A DNA stretch of 64,000 nucleotides from Rhizobiales bacterium 62-17 (GCA_001898965.1 MKVW01000001.1:119603-183602); one strand, 5' to 3'. Shown: positions 25,344-34,450, counted from the first letter of the stretch. Translations and numbers: made by a program. Notes: generated by a model not told the origin, from the letters alone.

Positions 25344-27449
25344 ATGAAGGTTCTGGGTGGTGCGGTCGCAGTCGCGGCGATTGTATGTCTAGCGGCCGGT
25401 ATCGGCTCGGGTGCCTCTCAAATCTCAGGAATAGCCGTTAACCCGGCTTTCGCCGGCGTGGGTGCCGTCGGCTTGCTGCTCGCCTATGTCACGCTGCGCG
25501 GCCATACGATCTCGACATTCCTGCGCATATTCCTGCGGCTGTTCGCATTCGAATATGTTCTGCTGGCGCTGGCCTTCGCAGCCTCGAGCAGGGGCCTCTG
25601 GCCGGCCTTCCTGGCCGAAGCGGCGCCGCCCTCGACACTATGCATCACCATCGCCGTCTTCGGCCTGATCATCTACAGCCTGTCCTATATTCCGGTGATC
25701 AGTCAGATCACCCGCCTGGCTGATCCCTATTTCGAAACCGATGATCCGGTCGTCGCGCCCGTTCATTGGCTGCGCCGGGGCCGCTGGCGCGAGCGCCATG
25801 TCGCCACCGCCCTGATCATGCTGCTGGTGGTCATCAACCAGCTCCAGGTCGGCATTTCCGTGCGCCTGAGCTTCTTCAATCGCGACTGGTTCAACGCCAT
25901 CCAGAACAAGGATCAGGCGACGTTCTGGACGCTGCTCTTCACTGTCTTCATGTTCTGGGCGTTCATCGCCATCGCCAGCAATCTGATCGAATATTTCTTC
26001 CAGCAGACCCTGCTGATCTATTGGCGGCAGTGGCTCACCAAGCAATATTCCACTTCCTGGCTCGGCCGCGGCGGCATCTACCGCATGGGCCTCATCGGCG
26101 ATGGCGCCGACAACCCCGACCAGCGTATCGCCGAAGACATCAAGAGCTATCTCACCGACACCTATTCCTATTCAATCACGCTGATTCAGCAGATCTCGAC
26201 ACTGGTCTCCTTCTCGCTGATCCTATGGTCGATGCCGGCGGAATTCGTCTTTCCGGGCACCGATATCGTCGTTCCCGGCCTGCCATTCTGGGTGGCCATG
26301 GCCTATTCGTTCTTTGGCACGTGGATCACCCATCTGATCGGCCGTCCGCTGGTTCGGCTGGAGTTCGCGCAAGAACGATATGAAGCGAACTTTCGCTTCT
26401 CGCTTGCGCGCTTGCGCGAATATGCCGAACAGGTGGCGCTGCTGCGCGGCGAACGCTCCGAGCTTTCCATCCTCTCCGGCCGCTTCAGCGAATTGGTCGC
26501 CAACTATTTTCGCATCGTCAGCCGGGCCCTGAAGCTCAGCACGTTCACGTCTTTCTATGGCCAGATCAGCCCCATCCTGCCTTACGTCATCATCGCGCCC
26601 TACTACTTCGCCGATAAGGTGACCTTGGGGCAGATGAGCCAAGTGGCCGGTGCTTTCGGCCGGGTCGAAGCCGCGCTGAGCTTCTTCATCGATCGTTACC
26701 GGCTCATCGCCCGCTATAAGGCGAATGTCGATCGTCTCACTACCTTCAGTGAAGCCCTGCGCAAGGCACGCGCGCTTGGCACCACGCCGCCCCATATCGA
26801 GGTCGGACCGGCGAAGAGCAAGGATCTGGCGGTCGAAAGCCTGAGCCTGAAATTGCCGGACGGCCGCGAAATCGTGCAGGCCAAGGCGCTGTCCTTGAAA
26901 GCAGGCAGTTCCGTGCTCCTGACCGGCCCGTCGGGCTCGGGCAAATCCACCCTGTTCCGTGCCATTGCGGGCATCTGGCCCTACGGCCAGGGCCGTATCG
27001 ACATTCCGGACACGGCGAAAGTGCTCTTGTTGCCGCAGCGGCCCTATGTGCCGAGCGGCACGCTGAAGACCGCGGCGACCTATCCGGCGACGGAAGATGC
27101 TTATTCTGACGAGGCGGTTCGAGAGGCGTTGAAGCTCGCCCGGCTCGCACCGTTCGCCGATCGTATCCACGAAGATGAGAGCTGGGGCCAGCGTCTGTCG
27201 GGTGGCGAACAACAGCGGCTCGCCATCGCCCGTGCGCTGCTCGACAAACCCGACTGGTTGTTCCTCGACGAGGCCACCTCCGCCCTCGACGAAAAGCTCG
27301 AAGCGGAAATCTACACCATGCTGCGCGAGCAATTACCCAACACTTCGATCATCTCCATCGGCCATCGGTCGACGCTGATCGGCCTGCATGACAGCCGCAT
27401 TGAAATGCAGCCCACGCCTGGGGGAGCGTTCGTGCCGTCACCAGCCTGA
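25344..27449 (+). CDS. SbmA/BacA-like ABC transporter, fused membrane and ATPase domains
   Basis: 701 residues. The first 480 or so are membrane-spanning and match the SbmA/BacA-type ABC membrane domain (NRDWFNAIQNKDQATFW, then YYFADKVTLGQMSQVAGAF), the rest is an ABC ATPase: Walker A GPSGSGKST, signature LSGGEQQRLAIARALL, Walker B WLFLDEATSALDE, H-loop IGHR. Start ATG 25344 follows GAGAGTG; the frame opens at 25299. Fused proteins of this class (YddA, BclA) transport peptides such as NCR or microcins, or act on cobalamin and very long-chain lipids. It may share in envelope stress or peptide tolerance. Confidence 0.9.
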   Translation: MKVLGGAVAVAAIVCLAAGIGSGASQISGIAVNPAFAGVGAVGLLLAYVTLRGHTISTFLRIFLRLFAFEYVLLALAFAASSRGLWPAFLAEAAPPSTLCITIAVFGLIIYSLSYIPVISQITRLADPYFETDDPVVAPVHWLRRGRWRERHVATALIMLLVVINQLQVGISVRLSFFNRDWFNAIQNKDQATFWTLLFTVFMFWAFIAIASNLIEYFFQQTLLIYWRQWLTKQYSTSWLGRGGIYRMGLIGDGADNPDQRIAEDIKSYLTDTYSYSITLIQQISTLVSFSLILWSMPAEFVFPGTDIVVPGLPFWVAMAYSFFGTWITHLIGRPLVRLEFAQERYEANFRFSLARLREYAEQVALLRGERSELSILSGRFSELVANYFRIVSRALKLSTFTSFYGQISPILPYVIIAPYYFADKVTLGQMSQVAGAFGRVEAALSFFIDRYRLIARYKANVDRLTTFSEALRKARALGTTPPHIEVGPAKSKDLAVESLSLKLPDGREIVQAKALSLKAGSSVLLTGPSGSGKSTLFRAIAGIWPYGQGRIDIPDTAKVLLLPQRPYVPSGTLKTAATYPATEDAYSDEAVREALKLARLAPFADRIHEDESWGQRLSGGEQQRLAIARALLDKPDWLFLDEATSALDEKLEAEIYTMLREQLPNTSIISIGHRSTLIGLHDSRIEMQPTPGGAFVPSPA

Positions 27450-27585
27450 TATGATGCGCGAAAGCATCGTGTTGCGTTGAATGAGGCGGTCGGCAATCAT
27501 GGCAATATCGCCTAGTCGGCTTTTATGCTTCAATTCTCCATGAACGTGCTCGCCTGAGCCGTGCTGCCTGGAATGCGCTGCGGCC

Positions 27586-28743
27586 ATGTTGAAGCGTCGC
27601 CAAATGCTGTTGGGAATGGGGGCCGTGGCCATGTCGTCATCAGCCATGTCGTCGTCACCCATGACACTTTCTGCGCATCCGACGGCGTGGTTTCCCTCTG
27701 ATGTCGCCAACGCCGGCTTTGCTGCCGATCTCGCGGCGCGGCTCGACAAAGCCATCGCTGAAAAGCGCATTTGGAATGTCCACGGTCTCGTGGTTCTGCA
27801 GAACGAAAAACTGGTGATCGAACGTTATTTCGAAGGACAGGATCGCGCGCGCGGGATTGGCGATATTGGCCGTATCAAGTTCACAGCTGATACGCTGCAT
27901 GATTTGCGCTCCTGTTCGAAGAGCATCGTTGCCCTGCTTTATGGCATAGCGCTGCAGCAGGGGAAGGTGCCGGCTCCAGAAGCTCCTCTCTTGTCGATGT
28001 TTCCGGAGTATGCCGATCTGGCTGCCAGGGACGGGCACACACGGCTGACGATCCACCATGCGCTTTCGATGACGATGGGAACCGATTGGGACGAGAGCAG
28101 TCTGCCTTATGGAAATCCTCGCAATAGTGAAACGGCGATGGACAATGCGTCGGATCGATATCGCTACATACTGGAGCGTCCGATCATCGAGGCGCCCGGG
28201 ACACGCTGGACCTATTGCGGCGGAGCCACCGCTCTGCTCGCGCGCTTGATCGCGAAGGGCTCGGGTCAATCTCTGCATCAGTTTGCGCGGGAGAATCTGT
28301 TTGAGCCGCTCGGCATGGGACCGACGGAGTGGGCCTCTGGACCGGACGGAGAACCTTTCGCCGCGTCAGGGGCCCGCATGTCGGTGCGAGATCTCGCCCG
28401 CATCGGATTGATGCTGCTGCGTGGGGGCAAGGCCGAAGATCGGCAAATCGTCCCCGCGGAATGGATCGCCCGCTGCACGACGCCAATTGTCAGTGCCGAT
28501 GAACTGCGTCGCTTCGGCTATCAATGGTTCGTTCTGGATGTCGCCTTCGGCACGCCGAAAGGGTGGGCTGTCGGACGTTTGGAGCGCATGTGGATGGCCC
28601 AGGGCGAAGGCGGCCAGCGCCTGTTCGTCATTCCTGCCTTGCAGCTCGTCATCGCGCTGACGGCCGGAAATTATGGCGCGGATGACCAGTGGATTCCGCC
28701 GACCCGGGTTCTGCGCGAGATTGTCCTGGCCAGCGTGCCGTAG
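27586..28743 (+). CDS. Serine hydrolase, beta-lactamase (class C) family
   Basis: 385-residue penicillin-binding-protein-type serine hydrolase. Catalytic SxxK is seen as S109-C-S-K112; second motif is YCG (Tyr as base), and the N-terminus MLKRRQMLLGMGAVAMSSSA resembles a twin-arginine signal, so it should act outside the cytoplasm. EstB-like esterases, D-aminopeptidases and 6-aminohexanoate-dimer hydrolases share this fold; there is nothing here to choose among them. It stands alone between the ABC transporter and the bfd gene, with its own start and no clear operon partner. Confidence 0.83.
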   Translation: MLKRRQMLLGMGAVAMSSSAMSSSPMTLSAHPTAWFPSDVANAGFAADLAARLDKAIAEKRIWNVHGLVVLQNEKLVIERYFEGQDRARGIGDIGRIKFTADTLHDLRSCSKSIVALLYGIALQQGKVPAPEAPLLSMFPEYADLAARDGHTRLTIHHALSMTMGTDWDESSLPYGNPRNSETAMDNASDRYRYILERPIIEAPGTRWTYCGGATALLARLIAKGSGQSLHQFARENLFEPLGMGPTEWASGPDGEPFAASGARMSVRDLARIGLMLLRGGKAEDRQIVPAEWIARCTTPIVSADELRRFGYQWFVLDVAFGTPKGWAVGRLERMWMAQGEGGQRLFVIPALQLVIALTAGNYGADDQWIPPTRVLREIVLASVP

Positions 28744-28902
28744 ACCGCTTGCGATATCGGCGTTTGGCTCCTGCCGTAGGTAAGCGGGGAAGAGGCGCTG
28801 CCGCTTGATTCTCCCCCATCGTTTTGGGGACTCGCCTTTCTCTCGCCTGGGGCTGGCAGGAGCCGGAAATAAGGTTCCAAAAGCGCCATCTTAGCCATCT
28901 AA

Positions 28903-28919
28903 TTTGGAATCGTTATAAA
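28903..28919. promoter_or_regulatory. Irr-box-like (ICE) element, distal
   Basis: TTTGGAA-TCG-TTATAAA: matches the Irr motif TTTAGAA-N3-TTCTAAA with one mismatch per half-site. Lies 207 bases upstream of bfd. Confidence 0.45.
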
Positions 28920-29092
28920 AAGTGATCCACCGTAATAATCTTTAACAATCGGCCTTGAGAATGCCGGCTGACGTACTTTTATACACAAGGGTGTTTCGTC
29001 GCCTTCTAAACAAAAGTTTGACGTTGACGTGACGAATGCCCATCTGTTAGGCCTCGAAGCAGGGAGTCATAACCCTCTGTAAACAAAGCAAA

Positions 29093-29109
29093 TTTATAAT
29101 AGTTCTAAA
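29093..29109. promoter_or_regulatory. Irr-box-like (ICE) element, proximal to bfd
   Basis: TTTATAA-TAG-TTCTAAA: one mismatch to TTTAGAA-N3-TTCTAAA, 17 bases before the bfd start codon, where it would block bfd-bfr expression in low iron. Irr represses iron-storage genes in Hyphomicrobiales. Confidence 0.7.
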
Positions 29110-29125
29110 CTGGGCGGCCAACAAA

Positions 29126-29356
29126 ATGATCGTCTGTTCGTGCAACGTGTTCTCCGACAAAGATGTCCGCGGCGTGCTTTGCGACCGCGCGAAAGGCATT
29201 CGCTGCGCGAAACAAGTTTATGATTGTCTTGGTTGTTCTCCACAGTGTGGACGCTGCGCGATCACCATTCAGTCGTTGATCGTCGAACAGGAAGGCCGTA
29301 TCCCTGCGCTCAACGGTAAGCCGGTTGAGGCAGAGGCAGAGTTGCTCTCGCTCTGA
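29126..29356 (+). CDS. bfd: Bacterioferritin-associated ferredoxin
   Basis: 76-residue [2Fe-2S] protein that reduces the iron core of bacterioferritin to release Fe2+. Cluster cysteines C4-x-C6 and the later pair in QCGRC (C41, C44) match Bfd; extra cysteines (C19, C27, C34, C37) are present. 51 bases before bfr and in the same direction, so a two-gene iron store/release operon is likely. Confidence 0.94.
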   Translation: MIVCSCNVFSDKDVRGVLCDRAKGIRCAKQVYDCLGCSPQCGRCAITIQSLIVEQEGRIPALNGKPVEAEAELLSL

Positions 29357-29407
29357 TCCCGACCTGGCAGACCGGTTCTTCCAAGAATCCGGCCATGGGG
29401 ATCAAGC

Positions 29408-29887
29408 ATGCAGGGCGACCGCAAAGTCATCGACTATTTGAACAAGGGGCTCCGCAGCGAACTGACGGCCATCAACCAGTATTGGCTGCACTATCGCATG
29501 CTGAAGAACTGGGGCTTCAACGATCTCGCCAAGAAGTGGCGTGAGGAATCGATCGAGGAAATGGGCCACGCCGACAAGTTCGTGGATCGCATTCTGTTCC
29601 TCGAGGGCTTCCCCAACATGCAGTCCCTCGACCCGCTCAAAATTGGCCAGACGGTCGAGGAGATCATCTCATCCGACCTCGCCTCCGAAATGAGCGCCCG
29701 GGCGCTCTATCTGGAAGCCGCCGCTTACTGTGCCTCGATCAACGATCGTGTCAGCAAGCTGCTGTTCGAAGAACTGGCCTCGAACGAGGAAGAACATATC
29801 GACTTCCTCGAAACCCAGCAGGAACTGATCCGCCAGGTCGGCATCCAGCTCTACAGCCAGAAGCATATTGGCAGCCTCGAAAGCTGA
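29408..29887 (+). CDS. bfr: Bacterioferritin
   Basis: 159-residue haem-containing ferritin that stores iron as a 24-mer. Haem ligand M52 is in place, and ferroxidase ligands E18, E51 and H54 are seen in the first two helices, with the matching E/H in the C-terminal half (LASNEEEHIDFLE). The site is thus complete. Downstream of bfd, ended by a strong terminator; expected to be derepressed by iron through the Irr-type box. Confidence 0.97.
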   Translation: MQGDRKVIDYLNKGLRSELTAINQYWLHYRMLKNWGFNDLAKKWREESIEEMGHADKFVDRILFLEGFPNMQSLDPLKIGQTVEEIISSDLASEMSARALYLEAAAYCASINDRVSKLLFEELASNEEEHIDFLETQQELIRQVGIQLYSQKHIGSLES

Positions 29888-29921
29888 TCGCTCAGCCTCT
29901 CTGGTGCTGCAAAAATGATCA

Positions 29922-29955
29922 GGGCCTCGTTCCAATGGAACGAGGCCCCTTTTTT
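29922..29955 (+). terminator. Rho-independent terminator after bfr
   Basis: Perfect twelve-base stem GGGCCTCGTTCC / GGAACGAGGCCC with a three-base loop, then C and seven T residues. Confidence 0.95.
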
Positions 29956-29983
29956 AAGCAATGCAACGTTCTTTCTATCCCGC

Positions 29984-31144
29984 TCAGTCGCAGCGGGCGG
30001 CTTTGAGATAGTCTTCGTCCAAAACCATGCCCCAGCCGGGACCCGTGGGGATGTGGTAATAGCCGCCGTCGAAGACTTGCGGCTGTTGATGCGCGATGAG
30101 CCGATAAAAGAACGGGTCACGCCAGGGCAGCATGACTTCTGCATAGCTGCCGTTCGGCACACCGGCCGACATCATCAACCCGATCTGCGGTTCGAGATGG
30201 GTCATCACGCCGACGCCGTAGCAGGAAGCGAGCATGGCCACGCGTCGCCATTCGGTGGCGCCGCCGCCCCAATAGGCGTCGAAATTGCAGATGTCGATCG
30301 CCTGCGCGTTCATTAGATCGCGGCACCCGAACCGCGACAGTTCGCTTTGTCCCGCGACGATCGGAACGCCGCCGATAGCACGCACCATCGCCAGGTCGGA
30401 TCGATCATTCTCCCATCGGCAGGGCTCTTCAAACCAGGTGATGTCGAGTTCGGCTGTCCGCCGGATGAATTCCAACGCTTCCTGGCGCGACCAGCCTTGA
30501 TTGGCATCGACAGCCAGCACGAAGCTGTCGCCGCCGGCTTCCCGCACCACACGTGCCCGCGCGGCGTCCTCGGCTGGGCTCTTGCCGCCGACTTTCAATT
30601 TGAGGCCGGCGATGCCGAAGTGTTGGAGTTCGGCAACTTCGTCATGCAATGCCGGATGGTCGTCACCTTCGCGGTAGTAGCCGCCGAGCGAGACGACGGG
30701 GACGCGATCGCGGCAGCCGCCCCACAGCACATGGATCGGCGTGCCGAGAAGTTTACCGACCGCATCGTGCAGAGCATTGTCGATGCAGGCCTGGGCCCGC
30801 AGTGCAACCCGGCGATCGGTGAGAAACGGTTCGGTCGCCTTGCGCGTCAACGCCCAAGCTTCCTCGATGGCGGCGACGGGGCGGCCGATGAGCAGGGGGG
30901 CCATCTGCTCAGCGATCATCTTCAATATGGCCGGCTGCAACGCGTCATCGTTGCCATTGAAACATTCGCCGATGACACCGGCATCGGTGTGAATGCGGGT
31001 GACGATGGTGCAGCGATGGGTCAGGACCAAGGTTGAGCCAGCCGCTTCTCGCTCCATCTTGACACGCAGCGGGATGGTCTCGATGCGGGTGATGCGAACG
31101 TTTCCCAGCGCGGTTTGATGGTGTGGCGTAGTGATCATGTTCAT
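29984..31144 (-). CDS. Enolase-superfamily enzyme, mandelate racemase/muconate lactonizing type
   Basis: 386 residues from ATG 31144, which overlaps the stop of the upstream carrier gene (ATGA). Barrel signature: K182-x-K184 (GLKLKVGG), metal ligands D213 (AVDANQGW) and E239 (WFEEP), and the Asp/His dyad D289 and H316 (MTHLEPQIG) that marks the mandelate racemase subgroup. The third metal position, normally Glu in GE, is Gln266 (VAGQSELS); E268 follows two residues later. Enzymes of this kind remove a proton next to a carboxylate, as acid-sugar dehydratases or racemases. With a DctA-like carrier in the same operon, a hydroxy- or sugar-acid substrate is likely. Confidence 0.88.
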   Translation of the reverse strand: MNMITTPHHQTALGNVRITRIETIPLRVKMEREAAGSTLVLTHRCTIVTRIHTDAGVIGECFNGNDDALQPAILKMIAEQMAPLLIGRPVAAIEEAWALTRKATEPFLTDRRVALRAQACIDNALHDAVGKLLGTPIHVLWGGCRDRVPVVSLGGYYREGDDHPALHDEVAELQHFGIAGLKLKVGGKSPAEDAARARVVREAGGDSFVLAVDANQGWSRQEALEFIRRTAELDITWFEEPCRWENDRSDLAMVRAIGGVPIVAGQSELSRFGCRDLMNAQAIDICNFDAYWGGGATEWRRVAMLASCYGVGVMTHLEPQIGLMMSAGVPNGSYAEVMLPWRDPFFYRLIAHQQPQVFDGGYYHIPTGPGWGMVLDEDYLKAARCD

Positions 31145-32481
31145 GCCTGTTCCGCCTGCTGCATGTGTGGCTGAGGCGCCGGCTCGGCGCGTGTCGCCCA
31201 TTCCTCACGAAAAGTCGGATCTTCCAAATAGGCGTCGAATTTGGCACGATCGAACGCATTCTCCCATTTGGCGATGACGAGCGTGGCAACCGTATTGCCG
31301 ATCATATTGGTGATGGAGCGCGCCTCCGACATGAAGCGGTCGACACCAAGCAGGACACCAAGGCCACTGAGGGGCAGTGTCGGAACCGATTGCAAGGTGG
31401 CCGTCAGTTTGACGAAACCCGCGCCCGACACCGCCGCGCCGCCCTTGGAGGTGAACAGCAGGATCGCAAGAATGCTCAATTGCTGCCACAGCGACAGCGG
31501 CGTGTCGGTGGCTTGCGAAATAAAGACGACCGCCATCGACATATAGATTGCCGTGCCATCGGTGTTGAAGCTGTAGCCGGCGGGCAGAACCATGCCGACC
31601 ACGGAGCGCTCGCACCCGGCGTTCTCAAGCTTCTGCAGAAGACGAGGCAACGCCACTTCCGATGAGGATGTGCCGAGGACCAGCAGGATTTCCTCTTTGA
31701 TCAGCCGCAGGATCTTGAAGATCGATAGTCCCGCCATGGCGGCGATACCGGCGAGAACGACGAAGATGAAGAACAGGCAGGACCCATAGACCAGCAGCAC
31801 GAGTTTCATCAGGCTGAGCAGTGTCGAACCGCCATGGGTGCCCACCGTGTAGGCCATCGCTCCGAATGCGCCGAAGGGCGCCAGATGCATGACGAAGCCG
31901 AGCATGCGAAAGAATAGTTTTTGAATCTCGGCGATCACATCGAGCGTGCGCGAGGGCCGCTTGGCGAGCGTCGTCGCGGCGACGCCAAACAGGATGGCGA
32001 GCAGCAGGGTCTGTAGGATTTCGCCCTCGGCGAAGGCTGAAACGAACGTCTTGGGGATCAATGCCATCAGGAAATCGACGATGCCACCGGCCTTAGCGGC
32101 GCTCTTTTCGAAATTGCTGATCGCGGTCGCCGCCGCACCTGTTGCCGGACCCGTGGCGTGCAGGCCAGCGCCGGGCTGGAAGACATTGCCGACGATCAGG
32201 CCGACGGCGAGGGCGAGCGTACTGACCACTTCGAAGTAGATGAGTGCTTTCGTTGCCACCCGACCTAGTTTGCCGAGATCGTGAATCTGCGTGAGACCGA
32301 GCACGACAGTGGTGAAGATGATCGGGCCGATCAGCGTCTTGAGAATGGCGATGAAGGCATCACCCATGGGCTTCATGGCGCGCCCCGTCTCCGGCCAGAC
32401 AAGGCCAACGACGATGGCGATGGCGATCGCCACGAGCACCTGGATATAAAGCGGGCGGAAGGGAGCAAGCCATTTCAACAT
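31141..32481 (-). CDS. Dicarboxylate/amino acid:cation symporter (DctA-like)
   Basis: 446-residue secondary carrier of the DAACS family. Start ATG 32481 (GAGGGA site) is chosen over an upstream in-frame extension; it overlaps the stop of the alpha/beta-hydrolase gene in a TAATG. Motifs: KTLIGPIIFTTVVLG, serine-rich re-entrant loop TSSSEVALPRLL, PAGYSFNTDGTAIYM and FTSKGGAAVSGAGFV, which bind substrate and cation. Probable substrate: a C4-dicarboxylate-like or hydroxy-acid compound that feeds the enolase-superfamily enzyme encoded next. Confidence 0.92.
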   Translation of the reverse strand: MLKWLAPFRPLYIQVLVAIAIAIVVGLVWPETGRAMKPMGDAFIAILKTLIGPIIFTTVVLGLTQIHDLGKLGRVATKALIYFEVVSTLALAVGLIVGNVFQPGAGLHATGPATGAAATAISNFEKSAAKAGGIVDFLMALIPKTFVSAFAEGEILQTLLLAILFGVAATTLAKRPSRTLDVIAEIQKLFFRMLGFVMHLAPFGAFGAMAYTVGTHGGSTLLSLMKLVLLVYGSCLFFIFVVLAGIAAMAGLSIFKILRLIKEEILLVLGTSSSEVALPRLLQKLENAGCERSVVGMVLPAGYSFNTDGTAIYMSMAVVFISQATDTPLSLWQQLSILAILLFTSKGGAAVSGAGFVKLTATLQSVPTLPLSGLGVLLGVDRFMSEARSITNMIGNTVATLVIAKWENAFDRAKFDAYLEDPTFREEWATRAEPAPQPHMQQAEQA

Positions 32482-33374
32482 TATTTTCCCTCGTCTCGAT
32501 GACTTGGAACAAGCGTTCGATAGAATGTCGTCACCTGTTCCAGGACGGCTGCGGGCTTTTCCGCGGCCATGAAATGCGCGGCGTCGATTTCGGCCAAGCA
32601 TGGACGTGCCAACAAAGCGGCGGCGCGGCGCGCCATTTCAGGTGGGCGAACGCGATCGCGTTGCCCCGCCACAAGCAGAACCGGGCATGACAAGGCGCGT
32701 AGCGTGTCCTCGATGTCGAGGTCGAGCAGAGCTTCGTTGTGCCGCGCGAAGCCATAGGGATCGTTGCTCAAGTAACGCGCACGGTAGAGCGCGCGCGCTT
32801 GACCGTCGTCGGGCGGCCAGGCGCGGTCCAAGGTCAGCGGCAAGGTGGCACGCAAGCCCTGCGTATCGGTCTGCCGGGCGCGTGCGCGCATCAGATCGGC
32901 ACGCTGCGGGTCGACCTCCAACGCCGGGCTCAAGAGCGCGAGCGAGGCGATTTGCGTGCGGCGGCGCCCGGCCAGCATGACCGCTTGCGCTGCGCCCATG
33001 GCAGCGCCCATGACATGCAGCCCCTGCGACGGAAGCAGCTGGTCGACGAGTGCTTCAAGGTCGTCGACGAGCTCATTCAAACTGAACGGTTGCCGCACCT
33101 TTTCGGAGCGGCCGGCACCACGTTGGTCGTAGCGCAGCACGTGAAAATCACGTGCCAGCGCCGGTACGATGGCGTCCCAGCTCTCAAGACTGCCGCCGAT
33201 CTCGTGGATCAAAAGGAGGGCCGGTCCCTCGCCTTCACGGGTGAAGCGCAAAGTGACGCCGTTGACCTCGGCCCAGCCGTCTTCGTGCGTCGTTTCCACC
33301 CCGGTCTCCCGCACAATCTCATGACAAAGAGTCTTGCGCTCCATGGAGCCGTGAATATCGGCGGCATCTGCCAT
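32481..33374 (-). CDS. Alpha/beta-hydrolase-fold protein lacking the nucleophile serine
   Basis: 297 residues from ATG 33374, with the alpha/beta-hydrolase layout of 3-oxoadipate enol-lactonase-like proteins: HEIGGSLESWD (oxyanion loop), LRYDQRGAGRS, then the nucleophile elbow GAAMG. The elbow normally reads G-x-S-x-G, but here the nucleophile is Ala125 (codon GCC). The acid D240 (AGQRDRV) and His267 (DAAHFM) remain. So it is not an ordinary esterase or lactonase unless the chemistry differs. First gene of an operon with the carrier (TAATG overlap) and the enolase-superfamily gene, divergent from a LysR regulator. Confidence 0.85.
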   Translation of the reverse strand: MADAADIHGSMERKTLCHEIVRETGVETTHEDGWAEVNGVTLRFTREGEGPALLLIHEIGGSLESWDAIVPALARDFHVLRYDQRGAGRSEKVRQPFSLNELVDDLEALVDQLLPSQGLHVMGAAMGAAQAVMLAGRRRTQIASLALLSPALEVDPQRADLMRARARQTDTQGLRATLPLTLDRAWPPDDGQARALYRARYLSNDPYGFARHNEALLDLDIEDTLRALSCPVLLVAGQRDRVRPPEMARRAAALLARPCLAEIDAAHFMAAEKPAAVLEQVTTFYRTLVPSHRDEGK

Positions 33375-33384
33375 ATACAAATGC

Positions 33385-33394
33385 TATAATTATA
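33385..33394. promoter_or_regulatory. AT-rich palindrome in the divergent LysR/hydrolase promoter
   Basis: TATAATTATA in the 50-base gap between the two start codons, within an ATACAAATGCTATAATTATA tract. Likely holds overlapping -10 regions and the LysR site (LysR boxes are AT-rich dyads); exact assignment uncertain. Confidence 0.4.
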
Positions 33395-33424
33395 TAAACA
33401 GTGATGCCGAAGAGGTATGGATTC

Positions 33425-34450
33425 ATGGACCTGCGTGCGTTGCGTTATTTCGTTTCCGTTGGGCAATTGGGCAGCGTCACGCGCGCGGCCCAGGCCTTGA
33501 ACATCGCTCAGCCGGCGTTGAGCCGGCAGATCCATAAGCTCGAACATGAACTGAACGTCACTTTGCTGCTGCGCAAGCCGCGCGGGATGGAGCTGACGCC
33601 GGAAGGCACGCGTCTGCTCAGGCGGGCCGAAGCGATCTTCCGATCCGTTCAGGATGTCACCGAGGAGTTGCGAGCCGGCACGTTGACCGAAAACGGTCGC
33701 GTTTCCCTCGGGGTGCCGCCCGCCACAGGGGCGCTCGTGGTGCCTGCCTTGGCGCGTGCGTTCCGAGCGGAGCTTCCCCAGGCAACGCTTCACATTCGCG
33801 AGGGCGTCGGCAATTGGCTGACCGATTGGGTTTTGGAGGAACAGGTCGAGGTGGCTTTGATCCACAATCCGCCGCGCCTGCCGGAACTAAGGGTCGTGCC
33901 GCTGATCACCGAACACATGGTTCTGGTGTTGCCGCACAAGAGTGTCAGGACCGATTGGCCGGTACCACGCGTGCAAAGGTTGAGCCTCTCCCAGGCGGCG
34001 CAACTGCCGTTGATTTTACCGACCCATCCACATACCAACCGCCTGCTGCTCGACGGTGTGCTGGCGCGTCAGGGACAGTCCCTGCGTCCGTTCATGGAAG
34101 TGGATAGTGTCGGCATCACCAAAGCCTTGGTCGAGGCCGGATTGGGCGCCACCATCTTGACCCATGCCGCTGCCTATCCCGATGTTCTGGCTGGACGCCT
34201 AAGAACGATCTCGATCGAGCGTCCGCCTTTGATCTCGACACTGGCTCTGGTCAGCTTGAAGCAGCATCATCGCACGGCCTTGCAGGATCGCGTCGAAAAG
34301 CTGCTGCGCGAAACACTGTCACTGCTGGCGCGGCAAGGGCGACTGCACGGCGTTTTGGCAACGTCCAAAGTACTCGTCGACGCTCCTGCGCCGCCGACGA
34401 GCAAAGCGCTCGGTCGCTTGCAAAAGAGAGCGGTCAAACCGCCTGTTTGA
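33425..34450 (+). CDS. LysR family transcriptional regulator
   Basis: 341 residues from ATG 33425 (GAGG site). N-terminal winged helix-turn-helix: MDLRALRYFVSVGQLGSVTR, AAQALNIAQPALSRQIHKLE. The rest is the co-inducer-binding domain. Divergent from, and within 50 bases of, the three-gene operon on the minus strand; the layout is the usual one for a LysR activator of a catabolic operon. The C-terminus is about 30 residues longer than usual and rich in Ala/Pro/Lys. Its last 17 bases overlap the convergent GH3 gene. Confidence 0.92.
   Translation: MDLRALRYFVSVGQLGSVTRAAQALNIAQPALSRQIHKLEHELNVTLLLRKPRGMELTPEGTRLLRRAEAIFRSVQDVTEELRAGTLTENGRVSLGVPPATGALVVPALARAFRAELPQATLHIREGVGNWLTDWVLEEQVEVALIHNPPRLPELRVVPLITEHMVLVLPHKSVRTDWPVPRVQRLSLSQAAQLPLILPTHPHTNRLLLDGVLARQGQSLRPFMEVDSVGITKALVEAGLGATILTHAAAYPDVLAGRLRTISIERPPLISTLALVSLKQHHRTALQDRVEKLLRETLSLLARQGRLHGVLATSKVLVDAPAPPTSKALGRLQKRAVKPPV

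Larger units (their letters stand above)
28744..29125. other. Iron-control region upstream of bfd
   Basis: 382-base gap, strongly AT-rich after 28880. Holds two Irr-box-like elements (28903-28919 and 29093-29109) and no supported gene. Confidence 0.6.
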
